Source: Baylisascaris procyonis
Lineage: Eukaryota > Nematoda > Chromadorea > Rhabditida > Ascarididae
Assembly: GCA_037389465.1 (NCBI GenBank)
Contig: JAZARR010000093.1
Span: forward strand, 1,116,001-1,180,000
Reading direction: 5' to 3'
Length of the DNA: 64,000 nucleotides
The notes under the pieces were generated by a model, which worked only from the letters and a program-made list of their open reading frames with translations, was not told where the DNA came from and searched no databases. The translations under genes were made by a program, and so were the position numbers. Of the stretch, positions 26,508-40,500 are shown in pieces. Numbering within the stretch: position 1 is the first letter of the stretch; every line of letters begins with the position of its first letter.

Positions 26508-29500
26508 TCAAGCTTGTGCATATCCTGTGAGTACTGTGCGAACTTGTTCATTGATACAAGCACCCGAATCGGGTCGTATCGCTGTAGCACGAACCATAAC
26601 AGCTTGCGCTAAATACGCTGCAAAAATTGCATTTAATGAGACAAAATAAAGCGAACGTCTAGGTGACCGCCTAGCAAAACTTCATAGTAAAATATTGATT
26701 AATCTCTCACATGCGGGAAAAAGACAACGTTCAAAAACATACTGAAGGACAGAGGAAACTTGCATAGGAGAAGGGGAAAAAGACGAATGCCTACATGAAT
26801 CTCTTCGGTAACTGCGTTGGATGTTTAAAAGCTTTGCGCATTTCAAGGAAAAAATTAGGTTACAGAAACCTTTGAGAATGGCTTCAGAAACTCTAAAACT
26901 TCCTGTTCGCTTCAGAATTAAAAACTTGCTGACAACAGGATAAAGAAATTTTCTTTGCCTTCAGCGATAAATAAAGTGACATGCTACTCGGAACGTTGCT
27001 AATTAAAAGCAAGCTTTTCACACTAGAACTCTTAACCTCAATATAGGTCTACCAAGTTCCCCATGAAAGCCTCAAAACAAGCCCCTCTTCAACCTTCCAA
27101 TTGAAGTACATGTCGATATATATCAAAGGGTCGGTTAAATTTAGAGGATGACAAAACCCAGGTCAACAACTCGAAAATTTTATCCTTTAAATTTTTACAC
27201 TCATTTTACTAGTGAGAATTTCTAAAAATGTTACACAGCTCCAATTAAAACTCCTGTGTATCAGCGCAGAGACAAAGTAACCAACACAAACTGGATCAGA
27301 AACTTTCTAAAGCCTCCGCTCTACTTCACGTTATATGATGCGCTGAGCTTTACAAACAAAGGATGTATGAATTTAACAAAGCTGTCAACTAAACGAGAGG
27401 TTTGAGTCACAAATAACAAAAAAAGTTGCTCCGCACCCTACCCCTTCAGCAATCACCAGTAATTAGCAAATGACTCATTCATACCTTTGAAATTGCTGAT
27501 ATCTGCAGCGATGTTGTCTTGATGCTGGGCGTAGGTGAGCTTGCAGTAAGGATCATTGTATTCTACGTCGACAGTCGCATAAGCACTTTCAGCATCTGCA
27601 TCTTCGGAGAGCGGAGTCGGTCCACATCCAGATGCCTCTACCAGCCTCACTACTGCCTCCACTAATGCACCATAATGCTGCCTGAATTACTTGCTCACAA
27701 AATACGGGACGTTACTGATATTGCTCTAAAATATCAGAAACCAAACAGATATCAACATTATACAGCCATATTCGGCGAACGACATCGAATATTATTAGCA
27801 ACATCCCTTTTTATACGAATAAAGACATCTAAAATCAATCGCCAATCATCACTCAACCGATATGAACCATAGGATAAAAGATCCCCATTTCGTATAAAAT
27901 TTGCACATACTAATCAAGACATCTTTTCTTTTTCACTGTGGATTTTAGGTAGTCGAAAACTAAAACACACCTAAATATGGTCGCATTTAGTCAAATTCCA
28001 CCCTTTCCATTAAACAGTGCCCTCAATAACAAAAGCCCGCGAAAAAGACATTTCAAGAAGTAACAAGCCTCCATTTTCCCCCACCGGAGTATTTTCCTCC
28101 TTCGCAATGTCACACCCGGCTCAAATTGAGAATGTATGAGAATGTGAGGATCAACTGCTCGATTATCCACAAAATCGAAACCTAAACTTGCCGAGCCGCC
28201 AAATAACGATCGACAACTGCCGTGATAATCGTGTAAACTGCGAATGCTATATCACAGTGGTAAGCTTCAATAAAATGGATGCGAAAGAACAGTGGACATG
28301 AATCTCACAATCGGCGATCAAATGCCTTCATCATTCGGCTATATAACAAAGCAGCACCTACCCCAGTTTATCGACCGTCTCGGCGATGAGATTCGCTACC
28401 CCTATACAACAATACCGCTTTTCATCAAAAGTCGTCGTGTTATGCATGCCATTCAATTCAACAATGAGAATCTTCTCAATTACCATTTGATACATCCCTA
28501 TCTGGATCGATTCAAGTGCCTGCAATTACATACTCCACTGGTCACTCTCGACAGCAAAGTTAAAGAAATTTCTACATATTATATAAGCGCCACATGAAAA
28601 TCAAAGCTCTCTGTGCTTATAAACAAGATCCTCGTTTCATCAAAAGAAACAAGGCATTGCAAACATATGCACATATTAATAAAAATAAAAACCGATCGCT
28701 GTAAACATCCCAAAAGAAACGCAAAACCTCTATCCTTAACAAGATCACCCATCTCTCGCAATAATCGCAGCAACGCTCCCTATGCTTCTGCTTTCTAAAA
28801 AGCGCATGATTGCTTCTAGCGTTTCTTAATTAGGCAAAAAAAGCGTCATACGATTCGTAAAGTATGATCTTTTCTGCTGATATCTACTACAGTTCTATTC
28901 TACACTAAGCATGTTATCACCCATCAGTCATGCAAAAGTTCTCTACTGTGGCACTTCTGCTCATCAACGTCGCATACATATTTCTAATAAAAAATTGATT
29001 TCGTTTGTCAAGATAAATGATCGGTTAAATCGGCTCTTTACATAAATGATAATAATTTAAGCAGTTGAGCAACAACACGTGTTAGTTTTTGCACCACAAT
29101 TGCAAGCAAGAATACAGCGTAGATATTGAGCTGCTTACTCCACAGGTTTCAACGATGCAATTCCAACATAAAAACATTTCAAGTTATTCAATGACCCATA
29201 ACGATTCTGCGTAATAAGCGATAAGAGAGATAAGGTGGTAAAAAAAGCTAATAAAACGATAAGGCGATAAAAGTCGAACCTGATAGAGCGCTGCACCACT
29301 GCGTACAATAGCGAATCGTGCCAAGAACAATACGAACTGCTTGATGAACTTAGTTGTCTTCGTGAACTGCACACGGCGTAACATCGGTGTCAATAGAGAT
29401 GCATCCGTTATTTTATCCGTCTTCTGCAGCAATACAAGAAGTTCGTTTAAGATCCTATACTTACTTTTATCCGGCATTCAGACAGGTTTGCGATGAATAC

Positions 29501-32500
29501 AAAAATAATCCCGCCAGACTTCAGCACTTCAGCCGTCGATTTAATCCAATAGAATAATAAGCATAGTGGGTCGAGAATACAATATTCCCCGGAGTTTATC
29601 ACAATCTTTTCCAATAAGGAGATTTGGAGATTTTCTTTTCCGCAAAGTTAGTTAAAAATGTCGGATGCAGTCTTTTTTCGAACTGCAAGTACCATCTCGA
29701 TTTGTTAGGAGTAAAATAACAGCGGAAGTTTCAATAGCTCACTGAAGAAAAACTTGAGACAAACCAACTGCTCACATTGGTGAAGAGAATGAGGGTATTG
29801 GCGAGTTGGAATCCATACTGATCCATTGCTTTCGAGCCAATCAACCGCTGGAAAATCGCCAGCAACACTGCCGCATGATTTTCCAACACAAATCCACTGT
29901 GACAGCGCATGAACGATTCGATCACCTGCAATTCACAAGTCATAAGACAGTGGGGGAGGGGGGGGGGGGTGGGGGGATGGATGGGGAAGGGCGGACATAG
30001 AGTAAAACGATATAAAACACAGAATGCAGAGAATTTAGGAATGATGGATAAATGAAACGTCGATTGATAAACCGAAAGAGAGAAAAGATGCAAAAGCAAA
30101 TAAGCAAAACCGAATAAGAAAAATGAACGACCGGAAATAGCAGCAGACGTTTGCTTCATTCTGGTCCATCTACTCCGAGCAGCACAAAAAATACATTACG
30201 CAATGAAGAAAAACACGAATAAAACATTTAAATAATCAGCCCCGATGTCTTATACCCAACCCTAGCTGACAGTACGCTAGGCAAGGCGAATTCCTTGACT
30301 GGATCACACTGGGTCCAAATGGACCGAAGCGCTTAACCACCCCCTCCGGTACTAAATTTTGGTGGCAAAGGCGAGGTGATGAGTGTGGTACGGAAAATTA
30401 ATGTGACGTATCTCTCAAAACACAGCTGGTAAAGCTCCTAAAGGCAAAAAATTTGCAAAGAAATCTTACAAGGAGAGCGGCAGGAATATTCGCTGATCGC
30501 AACCATAACTCCTCTTTCATGAGGAAGCCGAAGAATGGTAAATAGCTGTCAACCAAAGGACGTCCCTCTTTCGCTTTTGTTTGTGCCTGATCCAAAAGCA
30601 GTGCTGAAAGTTAGAAATATTGCATAGGAATCTCAAAAGAATCCTTGAAAAAAAGAATTACTTTCCTCAGTAGTCATTTTGTTCACCAGTTTATTATAAA
30701 AGCATCAATGAATGACACCCAATAATTTCAAATAGTAAAATGGCTTAAATGAAAGACTGTTTGAGTTTGTGGACGAAAGGTTTTAAATAAATAAACAAAT
30801 AAATAAATAAATGTGTATACATTATATACATATACATGTATATATATATATATATATACATGTGTATATATATATATATATATTTATTTATTTATTTAAA
30901 TTCAATATTCCTATAAAGAGGACTGCGCTTATGCCAATTTGAAAAACTGCATGAGAAGTAAGCAAACGAATCCTCAATAAAGACGACAAACCGGTGATTT
31001 GAAGTGCATACGGTACGAAGTCCACCACATCATTGGCCAATATATTTTCTATTAGTGGTATTATATGTTTGTCGATACCGCCCTCCACGACTGTAGAAAC
31101 CTGAATTGTAAAACTAAAACTACAATTGTACCAACAGCTAGGCTTTAAAGACGCTGAAAGAATAAGGAAAGAGAGAGAGGAAAAAAAAGGAAACAGCTAA
31201 GCTTCTCATCCCCGCATTTCTTCTGAACTATAAAAAATCCTATCCACAGTAAATTCGTAATTTTCAATGATAAAATTTCAAAATCGAATGCACCCTTATG
31301 CTGATACGATTATTGACGCAATTATGAAATCTAAGTGAAGTAGGTGCCCTGGAATAAAGGACTTTATAGTTTCTTTTACAGAATGAAAACATGAAAAATA
31401 AATAAACATGGCTGTGCTTGCATCCTTCTTTCGTCCATCGAATATACAAAAATCACCAATAGTACGTCACCGTTCTAGGATACAAAATCCACCATATTTT
31501 CGCACAATCACTATTACCCGAATAAATATTTCCTACAAGAGAAAAGGAAATATGAACCGGAAGCAGCTTATTGCTAACCTGGCGGATAAGCATACAAAGA
31601 GATTCAAAGACGAAATGAATGTGCAAAGGATCGACAGGATTCTTAACTGCTGATGCGATCATCATTGCCATTTTGTTGACCAGCTCACCTGAACTCTTCG
31701 CCGTTTCCGCCTAAATACCACAAACAATCATAATGTTTTCTAAGGTATGAAAAAGGAACGAAACAAGGCAAATTAGATAACTGCACAAAAGGCTCTCAAC
31801 TGAAAGTACTGCTTAGAGCATTTTAATTCAACCCTTTCCTTACTCGCTCCAAATCACATAACGTTTCCTTTACCTCATTTCAACATCAAAAACAATTAAC
31901 GAAAGATACGCGTGTCAGTATTTTTTCAACACTTAAAGAGATAGCTGAGCAAATCACAACAAATCAACAAACGACGGTAAAATAGAAAAATTAAGAACCA
32001 AGAACTGCCCAAATTCGGGTAACTCGGCAGTGATGTCAATTAAGGGTTCTTAAAAAAGATTGTAAAACAAAATTAACTAAATATTCTAAAGAAATCACTG
32101 ATGCACTAACATCGATAATGTTGAAGCATCTCATAATCGCTTTCATTAGATAATGCGAGTTCTGTGCACCAGGAGCCGTATCGAAAGCATGGAAGAGAGC
32201 CGCAATTAAAGGACCCGATTGCACATTCTCACGCGAAATCAACACCTCAAAGAAAATAGACATACAACTCATAGATAACACTCTTAAATAGGTACAGGAA
32301 AACCATTTGCAACTGTTCAGGGTACCCATGCACTTATCGCTCTTCCTCTCCACAAACTGCGGATATGAAGAAAAATAGGGCGACAGTACGCGGAGTATTA
32401 AAAAGTATGACTTCAAGATGTATTTTTTTAGGCCGATGTCATCAAATCTCAAGAACACTGACAACATGGAAATAAAAGGATGCGGATGCAAGGCACTTGA

Positions 32501-34457
32501 GTTCCGCCTGCAACATTTACAATGAAGTAATTCAGTACCTGGGTGACATTTGTTTCTATTGCGTTCAGTTATCGACGCTTGTAAAAAGAACATTTGATGA
32601 ATAACGACTAATTATATTACACTTAACGTTCGGACTCAGACAAACGCCCCAAAATCCTTTGACTCAACTCTTCCCCCCCCCCCGCCCCTCTTTTGTACTG
32701 AAAAATAGCCAAAATTTTTTTTTGTTTTTCTTGGGTAAAATAAACTCTCGCATGCAAGAATTCGTGATAACCATCCACAAAACCTTTCTTTCAAGATCGC
32801 TTCCTCAGTCAAAATATAAACAAACGATGTTTCCCCGCCCCCGAGAAATCAGCAATTTCGACATCCCGTCAACACATGTGCATTCGAAGGTTCAAATTTG
32901 TTAAAATGAACGGCGTAAAACTGGAAACACGATATACCTGATTTGTTGCCTTATCCCTGACCAGCATGATCCTCTCAAGTGCGTATGCAGCGTACTGGTG
33001 CAGAATGGCATGCGCTGATGAAAGTAATTTAGGTGTTGCGCCGACCACTTCGATCAATTGTTGCGCTGTTAACTGATTTCGGAACGTGACCACATACTTC
33101 AATGAATCCGCCTTCAGTATCGCTAATCTGTTCACATCTTCATCGAATAAATCACACCTCACATGCGTCTGATAGAAGTCTACTATGTTGACCTGAAATT
33201 ATTGACAAATACTGAAATTAAGAGAGACGTAATGGCCAATCGAGATGGAAGGAGGTAGCGAAGGAAGAGAATGGTGGAAGGGGGGAAAGAAGGGGCAATG
33301 AGAGTTGGAGAACAGAGAACAAACGGAGGGCGAACAGTTTAAAAGAGGGATTAAAAAGAAAACCAGCTGAGAAGAACAAGGATTTATGCGAACGGGTAAT
33401 GTTGTTTATGAACTGCATCAAACACCAGTGCCATTTAAAAAGCAGCTCTTAGAATAAATTTAAGAAACTTTCAACAAGCGAAAGACCTATAAAGACTTCA
33501 AATTAAGCCAACACACTTCAAGTCCTCCCTCCCACGAATTCTCTTCTTTCACACTCTCGAAAAACTCCAACCCACCAGCTGAGCGTATCTCATAATAACG
33601 GAAGCGAAAGGAACTTATTTATTTTTACAAATGAATTAAGTTGGGCAATATCAAATGGAGCGAAAAGCGCTACCTGGAAGCTGAACTGAGTGGCTACCAG
33701 ATGTGCTTAGCACCTAGTAACTATCCCACATATGCCCAAATATCTCATCGAAAGTGTATGAATACAAAACATGCCGGTGAGATGTTCCAACTAGCGAAGC
33801 AAAGAAATCGAATTTTGAGTCCCCAGAAAGCCAGAAAGAAAGGCTCTAAGAACATGGTGCCCCATGAAGCACCCCTCTCTTGCACCTGAATAATATAACG
33901 ACCCTATCCAAATTCTGTGACATCGATTGACCATTTGGTGTTCTCCCTTTCTTAACTCTCTCTCCGTCGCGACGCTATCATAAGCGAATTTACCACAGCA
34001 GAGTTCACGAACTAACCAAATCACTAGTGCTGGTAGCTCCAAAGCGGGCTGTCTCAGTCTTCGTGGCCATCGCAGTCACCAAACAATAGATAACGTCTTT
34101 CTTCATCCAATTTGCGCTCAAATCACGAGCACATTCCTCAAGAAAGGATGTGATCACATTTGACAGGATTCCAGTCACTGGTCCTTCGAATCGACGACAC
34201 AGTGCTCTTACAAAATCACTTGCACCACGACGACGTGTATCAATATCCGACCCTAAATATTCATTTCCTTCCAAACCCTTTAAAAAAAAATGAAGAAAAA
34301 GACTTTTGCAGCAAAGACGGAGGACTTTAACTAAATGTAAAATAGACGTAAAAGCAAGATCAACAGATTGGAAATTGGAAAAAGTCACCAAATATGCCAT
34401 TTCCAAGACTCTGCTGTTTAATGTTTCAAAGAGGGTGGGAGAGCACATTAACGATCC

Positions 34458-34515
<58 letters not shown>

Positions 34516-37500
34516 TATTTGTGCAAATGAACTGAAAAATGATGAACTTCCCGAGCAACAGCATAAAAAACTTCCTCTCAAACAGTGCCCAATATGCCTC
34601 CCTCCCGCCCTGATTTTGATCAAGCCAGTGTCTGAACTAAACATTGCATTAATAAACTTCATGTTGAATATGCCAAAAGCTTTTCAGCAATACTTTCGTC
34701 AACAACAGCACTAGCTGCCCCATCCTCTCTTCTCCCTACGCCTGTTTCTTACTTGATGAAATCTTGCGATGTCAATTTATTCAGTGTTTTGCAGCTCAAG
34801 TACGAAAAATAGTATCTGCAGCATGATCTCGAATACATGCCACAAAAGAATGTGAATCAAGCTTACACTATTTACGAAGATAAGCTTCTACGATGAAATA
34901 AACATGAAATGCGGCATGCCTTCGATATCCCTTTTGATATATTCGTTAGGCTCGTCGTCGAACTGCTCGATGTCGCACTTCCTCAGCATAAGATTCTTGA
35001 CGATTACATCCTCACAAATAGTCTTCAATACCCCATCTGCCTCAAACATCGCCGAATAATGAGGCCGAGTGCAGATCGAGGAAAGAAATCCCAACGCCGC
35101 ATTTACTAATGTATCGTATCTGAAAAATAATCGCCACTATGGATACTGTTTACTATATGCTTCAACATGTCCTACTTTTGTCTACAGTATACTAGTGCAG
35201 CCAACTTCTTTAAGATTGCAACTACAATAGTCTGAAATTGAAAGGCATCCTGCAAATTCATTCCCAACAATTTTGAAGAAGGAAGTGGGCGAATAAAATA
35301 CTTGCTCATAGGTGTCTTCTTTGAACCCACCCCCTCCCCCTCCTTAAACTCGACTAAAGAACAGGGTTAGAAATGAAACAAGAGTGGGCAGTGTGTGAGA
35401 AAGGAACTTCTTCGTTTAAGAAAACGAAAATAATGAAATACGAAGCTCACAGATAAAAACCCCATTGCAGAAACTAGTTACCGCCGATAACTCATTCCTA
35501 TCTTTCGTAGTGACAGTTTCTTTGGTTCAATAGGGCTTTCTCTTTCCTTGCAGTTTCTAAGAAAAGCAGTAAACAAGGTGAACATTCACCTTCCTCTATT
35601 ATCTGTCTCGACCAAAAGTTGCCAAATAATCTCGATCATGCCCTGCATATAAGGCATTACTTCCTCTTCGTATCTCTGCAATACGATCAGCGCAATACAA
35701 AAGCAACAGCAACCTAATTATAATTCCACTAATTTCTCATCACTGGCAACTAAGAATCAATAATGTTCACCTGAAGTCGCTATGCCACAACTGTTGAATT
35801 AATTGTTAACAAGTAAATCTCCTATTTAGCACTTTCAATAAAATCAACACAAATACTGAATCAACAATAAGTGAACCGTTAGTGAATGCTTATGTTGAAA
35901 CGACTGAGGATTATCATATCAAAAAGAAATCGACGAAGAAAGACGATTTATCTCAAGGTGAACAAGAAAAAGAAAAGTCGATACATCAAAGCATTCTGTA
36001 GCAACTTAGAAGATAAAACTACTTGGATCGCATGACAATAATATTTAAAAATATTCGATGCGTTAATTTCAATAAAAATTTTTAAAATTGTGATCCCTTA
36101 AAATTTGGACTCCAACTGGATCACAACCGTAACTGGAGAACCACAACCATATTTAGACTCATACAGTAAACACAGAAAAAACGTCTCTAACCTGTGAATA
36201 CAGTGTAACGATTTCACAAATTGAGCACTTTAACTTATCAAGAACGCTCGCCTCACTATCGTCGACCTGTGCATCTAATGCTGCCACTTTCAGCTTCAGC
36301 AATTCCAGAAATGCGTTCATCCATACCCCCAAATGATCCTGAAACTTATAGCAATCAAGGTGAAATCGAAATGAATAAATCAAAGGGTTTTCACTGTCAT
36401 TCTACTCTCAGTGTTTTTTTTTTTTTTTTACTCACACAATCAACAATTTTTGAAATTATTAATTAGAAAGGGAAACAGCAAGAGGCAACTTTTAAGACAG
36501 CATTACAAATACTCTAGTGCCCTCCCCCCGCAACATCTAATGAAATGTTCCGAATTGAGTGAACGCTGAGGATAGGTTTTTTACTCCAGGTTAGGAAGGA
36601 TAGATTTTAGTTATTTCTGGTTATATAGTATGTAAAAAGGTTTTTAACATTCAAATATTACAATACCAAAGAGCTATAATTAATAATAATAATGGCATAT
36701 TTTTATATTTTGACATCACGTGCAATTTACTGCTTACGAGCTGTAGTTGACGTCAGGAAAAAATCCCAAAATGCAAAAAAATTGCAACTGCTGACGACTC
36801 TGAATGACTACCACTCTGGGCCATAAATTTAACTGATCCTCTACTTTAATGCCATTCTTGTTCACCAAAAGCTGTGAAAAGCACATAACGGGACTAAATG
36901 TACTCTAAAAATTTGCTTTAAAATTATTCCAGCAACACGATTCGAAACTTTTAAGCCGTAGAAGAAAGTGAAACTGAAATCGGTGCGAAAATTTTAAAAG
37001 AAGCTTTGATTACTTTCACTGATCTATGGGCAACGATGCCATGAAACGACCTAGAAACTTCGCAGGCGCCCAATCGTGAAAATAAAATTGGCAGCGACAA
37101 GAAGTCATTGATTAATCAAAGAGGTAGCAAAGAAGCAACCTCGAAATATTCGGGTAAATCCTGTGAATTCAACGAGTGGAAATTTTCACTGATAAGCAAG
37201 AGCACGGTCAGCCATACAACGCACTGATCGGGAGGCATCGAATCTTTCTGCTCGATATAGGCGACCATCTTCGTAAATAGTTCTGTCAACGGTGCTGCCA
37301 CCTATAACACCACAATACACTTTCTAACTCGATTTAACATAACTGTTCTGCATCATCCCACCAGATAAGAATATGAGTTTCTGAAACTGAAGCAAGGTGA
37401 GCATTTAACCCACAAAAATCAACCGGCAATATCCCACCAAGCTATGCTACTATACTTAATAAATGCTGCCGTATATGCTTCCACGTGTTCACATACTAGC

Positions 37501-40500
37501 TGTGAATATGAACTACCATGCAGTTAAATTTCTACTTTCAGTTAAAACTCATTTTCTTATTGCCCAGTTATTTTCCAGGGTGAACAAGTTTGAAAATGAA
37601 TCTGAATGACAGGCTCGAGTTTATATTTACCTTTATTTCTATTGTAGGCAATAAAAAAACCTCACTAACATGCTGCAGAACATAAGCGAGCTCACTCCAC
37701 AACTTGTTCGACTTCATTTCGTGTCTGTAGTGCCGAAAGAGTTCATCCATCGTTGAAAGGGTTGCCATCAATTTGTCCAAATCAACGCCATTTAAATGTC
37801 CAGCCAACACGTCGATCAGTTCTGGCCAACTGCCCGGAAAGTCATGACTTCCCATTATACAAACAACTTGAGATAGTTGTTTGCGGATATTGCCTATAAA
37901 ATTTCTAGTTACTGAAAGTACAGCACAATGTCCCAAAAGCTCTCCTCTGTCGTGTGGCATCGTAGTTTGCAAAGTTCGATGCCCACTATGGCAACAGTGA
38001 CCAGCTCAGAACTTACGCCATGATAACCGCATTTTAAAAACACATTTTGACAATCAAACAATAAGATTCTTTCAATTTCTGCATAATTCTTTGAAATGCA
38101 TTTATAATTTTCATGGCCATATTGCGCTATCACGTATCGACAAACATTGCTCCTGCTTTAATTTCGAAAGTGCAAGTGATTTCAGTGAGATGAACCAAAT
38201 GAATTAGATGGGATGTGAATAGTTGGCCGACGCACGCACTGTTCAGGCGAACTGAGCTACGCAAAACCTTGAAGCTTGAAAGTTCAATGTAAAAGCCTTC
38301 CCTATTTTCAAAGGATGAGGAGGAGGTGGCGGTGAAGAGGTAAAAAAAAGCAGAGGGGCGGGAGATGGTGCTAATGTGTGGGCAGAACTGCTGAGTATTT
38401 GCGAGGAAAGTTGCTTCGTGCCACGGGGTGGCATCCCTTTTGAATGCTTTAAGAATTCATGATGAAAGTTTGTTTGCTTTAAGATAGTACAAGGATCTAA
38501 ACTTGAACGGCGTAAGCATACTCCTTGCAGCTAAAAAGTAGGCGCAGAACTTAACGGCACGCTATGATATAAAACTTTCACAAACTCCATAAACTCTCAA
38601 AATCAATGATTAAAAACGAGTTTGAACTTTTAAAGATGGATTTCAATTAGAAGACAGACTCATGACGATAGCGCAAGATTTGTGCCGTCAGCAAATTTTG
38701 GAGAAGATGTTTAATGGAAACAAAAATGGTGGAGATATGATAAGTTCGAAGAAAATTAGAGGGAGGGGAGATTTTGGAAAATTTTCGTCTTCTCGCTGTT
38801 AACGCTCCTCTCATATTTCGCTGGTAAATTTCCGAAATCACTGCTCCAATAAGCCAGACAACGGATTCAGCACGTGCGAAAACTTGAAACGAGGGCTCAC
38901 GTGTCTCAAGTTACGATAATCAATCTTGAACAGGAGAAGATGGGAATGGGAGGGCAAGCTCAGCCATTAACAGCCTTTAAAAAAACTAAGAAGCATACAT
39001 GCAGCATTTAAAAAATCAAGACAGGCAAATGAACTAACCAGCGGCGATGAACATACATTCCAAAGCAACGCTTCTTAGCTGTTTCCTCTCTTCGTCACTT
39101 ATTTCCACCTCACATTTTTCCTTATTCTGAAACATACTTTCTCATTTACTCCAACAACTAAATATCTCAGCATTCTTAATATATACCTTTCCCTACCACC
39201 CTATATTCTATGTAGGAAGCTGCCCCTCCCCAATCCCTTTTGAAAATATGAAGCAACTCCTTCCTCATGTAAAAACAGTTCTCAGAATAGATGAAATGCA
39301 ATAATCTAAAAAATGATATTAATGATGAGCAACAAGAGAAGGAAATAATGTCAATGGTGATGGAAGTAACAATAAACGGACACATAAGACGATCTGTAAA
39401 AAGATGCTAGAAAGGTACATACGATTCGAAGCCAATTACATCATCTCGGACATAGCACGGTTTTTCTTTTTTGGGAGCTTTTGAACATTTCACCGCAAAA
39501 AGCATATCTGGAAGAAGTTCCTTTTAGAAGAAATTTTCCTTCGTCTTCTAGATTCCATTAAAATGCTTCTTTTCAAATAGAAATAACTTACTGAGGAGTC
39601 CTTCTAGCCTATTGATGTCACAAGAGAATGGTCCTTTATCTGTGGGGTATCTTCGATTACCCGCAGAAAAAAATCTCCTATTGAAAGCCTTCTATTTAAT
39701 AAATGTTCCCATTTTCTAATCAATGAATAAAGCACATGGGATATGCATTATTAAAAATATGAAACAAAATGTAGTTTTGTGAATACAATAAACAAAAACA
39801 AATGTTGAAAAATCAAAGTTAAAGCACAAACCCAATTTTCTTTAACGAAATTTTTCATTGCAACCGCAGCGGCCAGTCGAATAGGTGGTGGAGATTGATC
39901 GCTAACTGTCAGTTGCATCAACACAACACCCAAACCTATAAGCACTTCCCCATTTGCTGCCTGAATGCAATGCCAAACAAAGGCAATTCTGCAAATTTTT
40001 TAACTTCCTAATTTCTACTTCACATCTCATAAAACAATTTGTTCTTTCGGACGCTAGAAATTTGTTGTTTAGTGAGTTAAGTGATAGAGTAATTCTTCAG
40101 CGTGCAATTTCTTTTGATTTTTAAGCTTTCCCAGTGCATCAGCTTTAATAAGTGAAACGACCAGCAAGTGTCATGCTAAAGATGATATCCAAACTAAGAG
40201 AGCAGCCGGAAATGTCATATGCCAACTGAAGTGATAGTTCGAAATTAACATTTAACTGTGTCAAAAGTAAGGTATAAGCAAGCTTAAACATAATTAACAA
40301 TACAAGTTTCCTAAAGCGAGCTTACGTTGAAATAGAAAGGAAACCGCTCTTACCAAGAGCAATTAATGCAGAAGTCGTACGAATATTCCGTGGAACGGAT
40401 GAAAAACAGTTGATATGCAGATGCGTTTAGGTGGTAGAAAAAACCTAGTAGTACTGGCGGATTGATTAAGGTGCAAGGCTTAAAAAGGAATACAGCAATT

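Noticed and set aside
28292..28597. 101-codon plus-strand frame
   Set aside because: Antisense shadow of exportin-2 exon 17.
32036..32593. Single 185-codon minus-strand frame
   Set aside because: Only 32245-32111 of it is exportin-2 exon 11; the rest is intron read-through.
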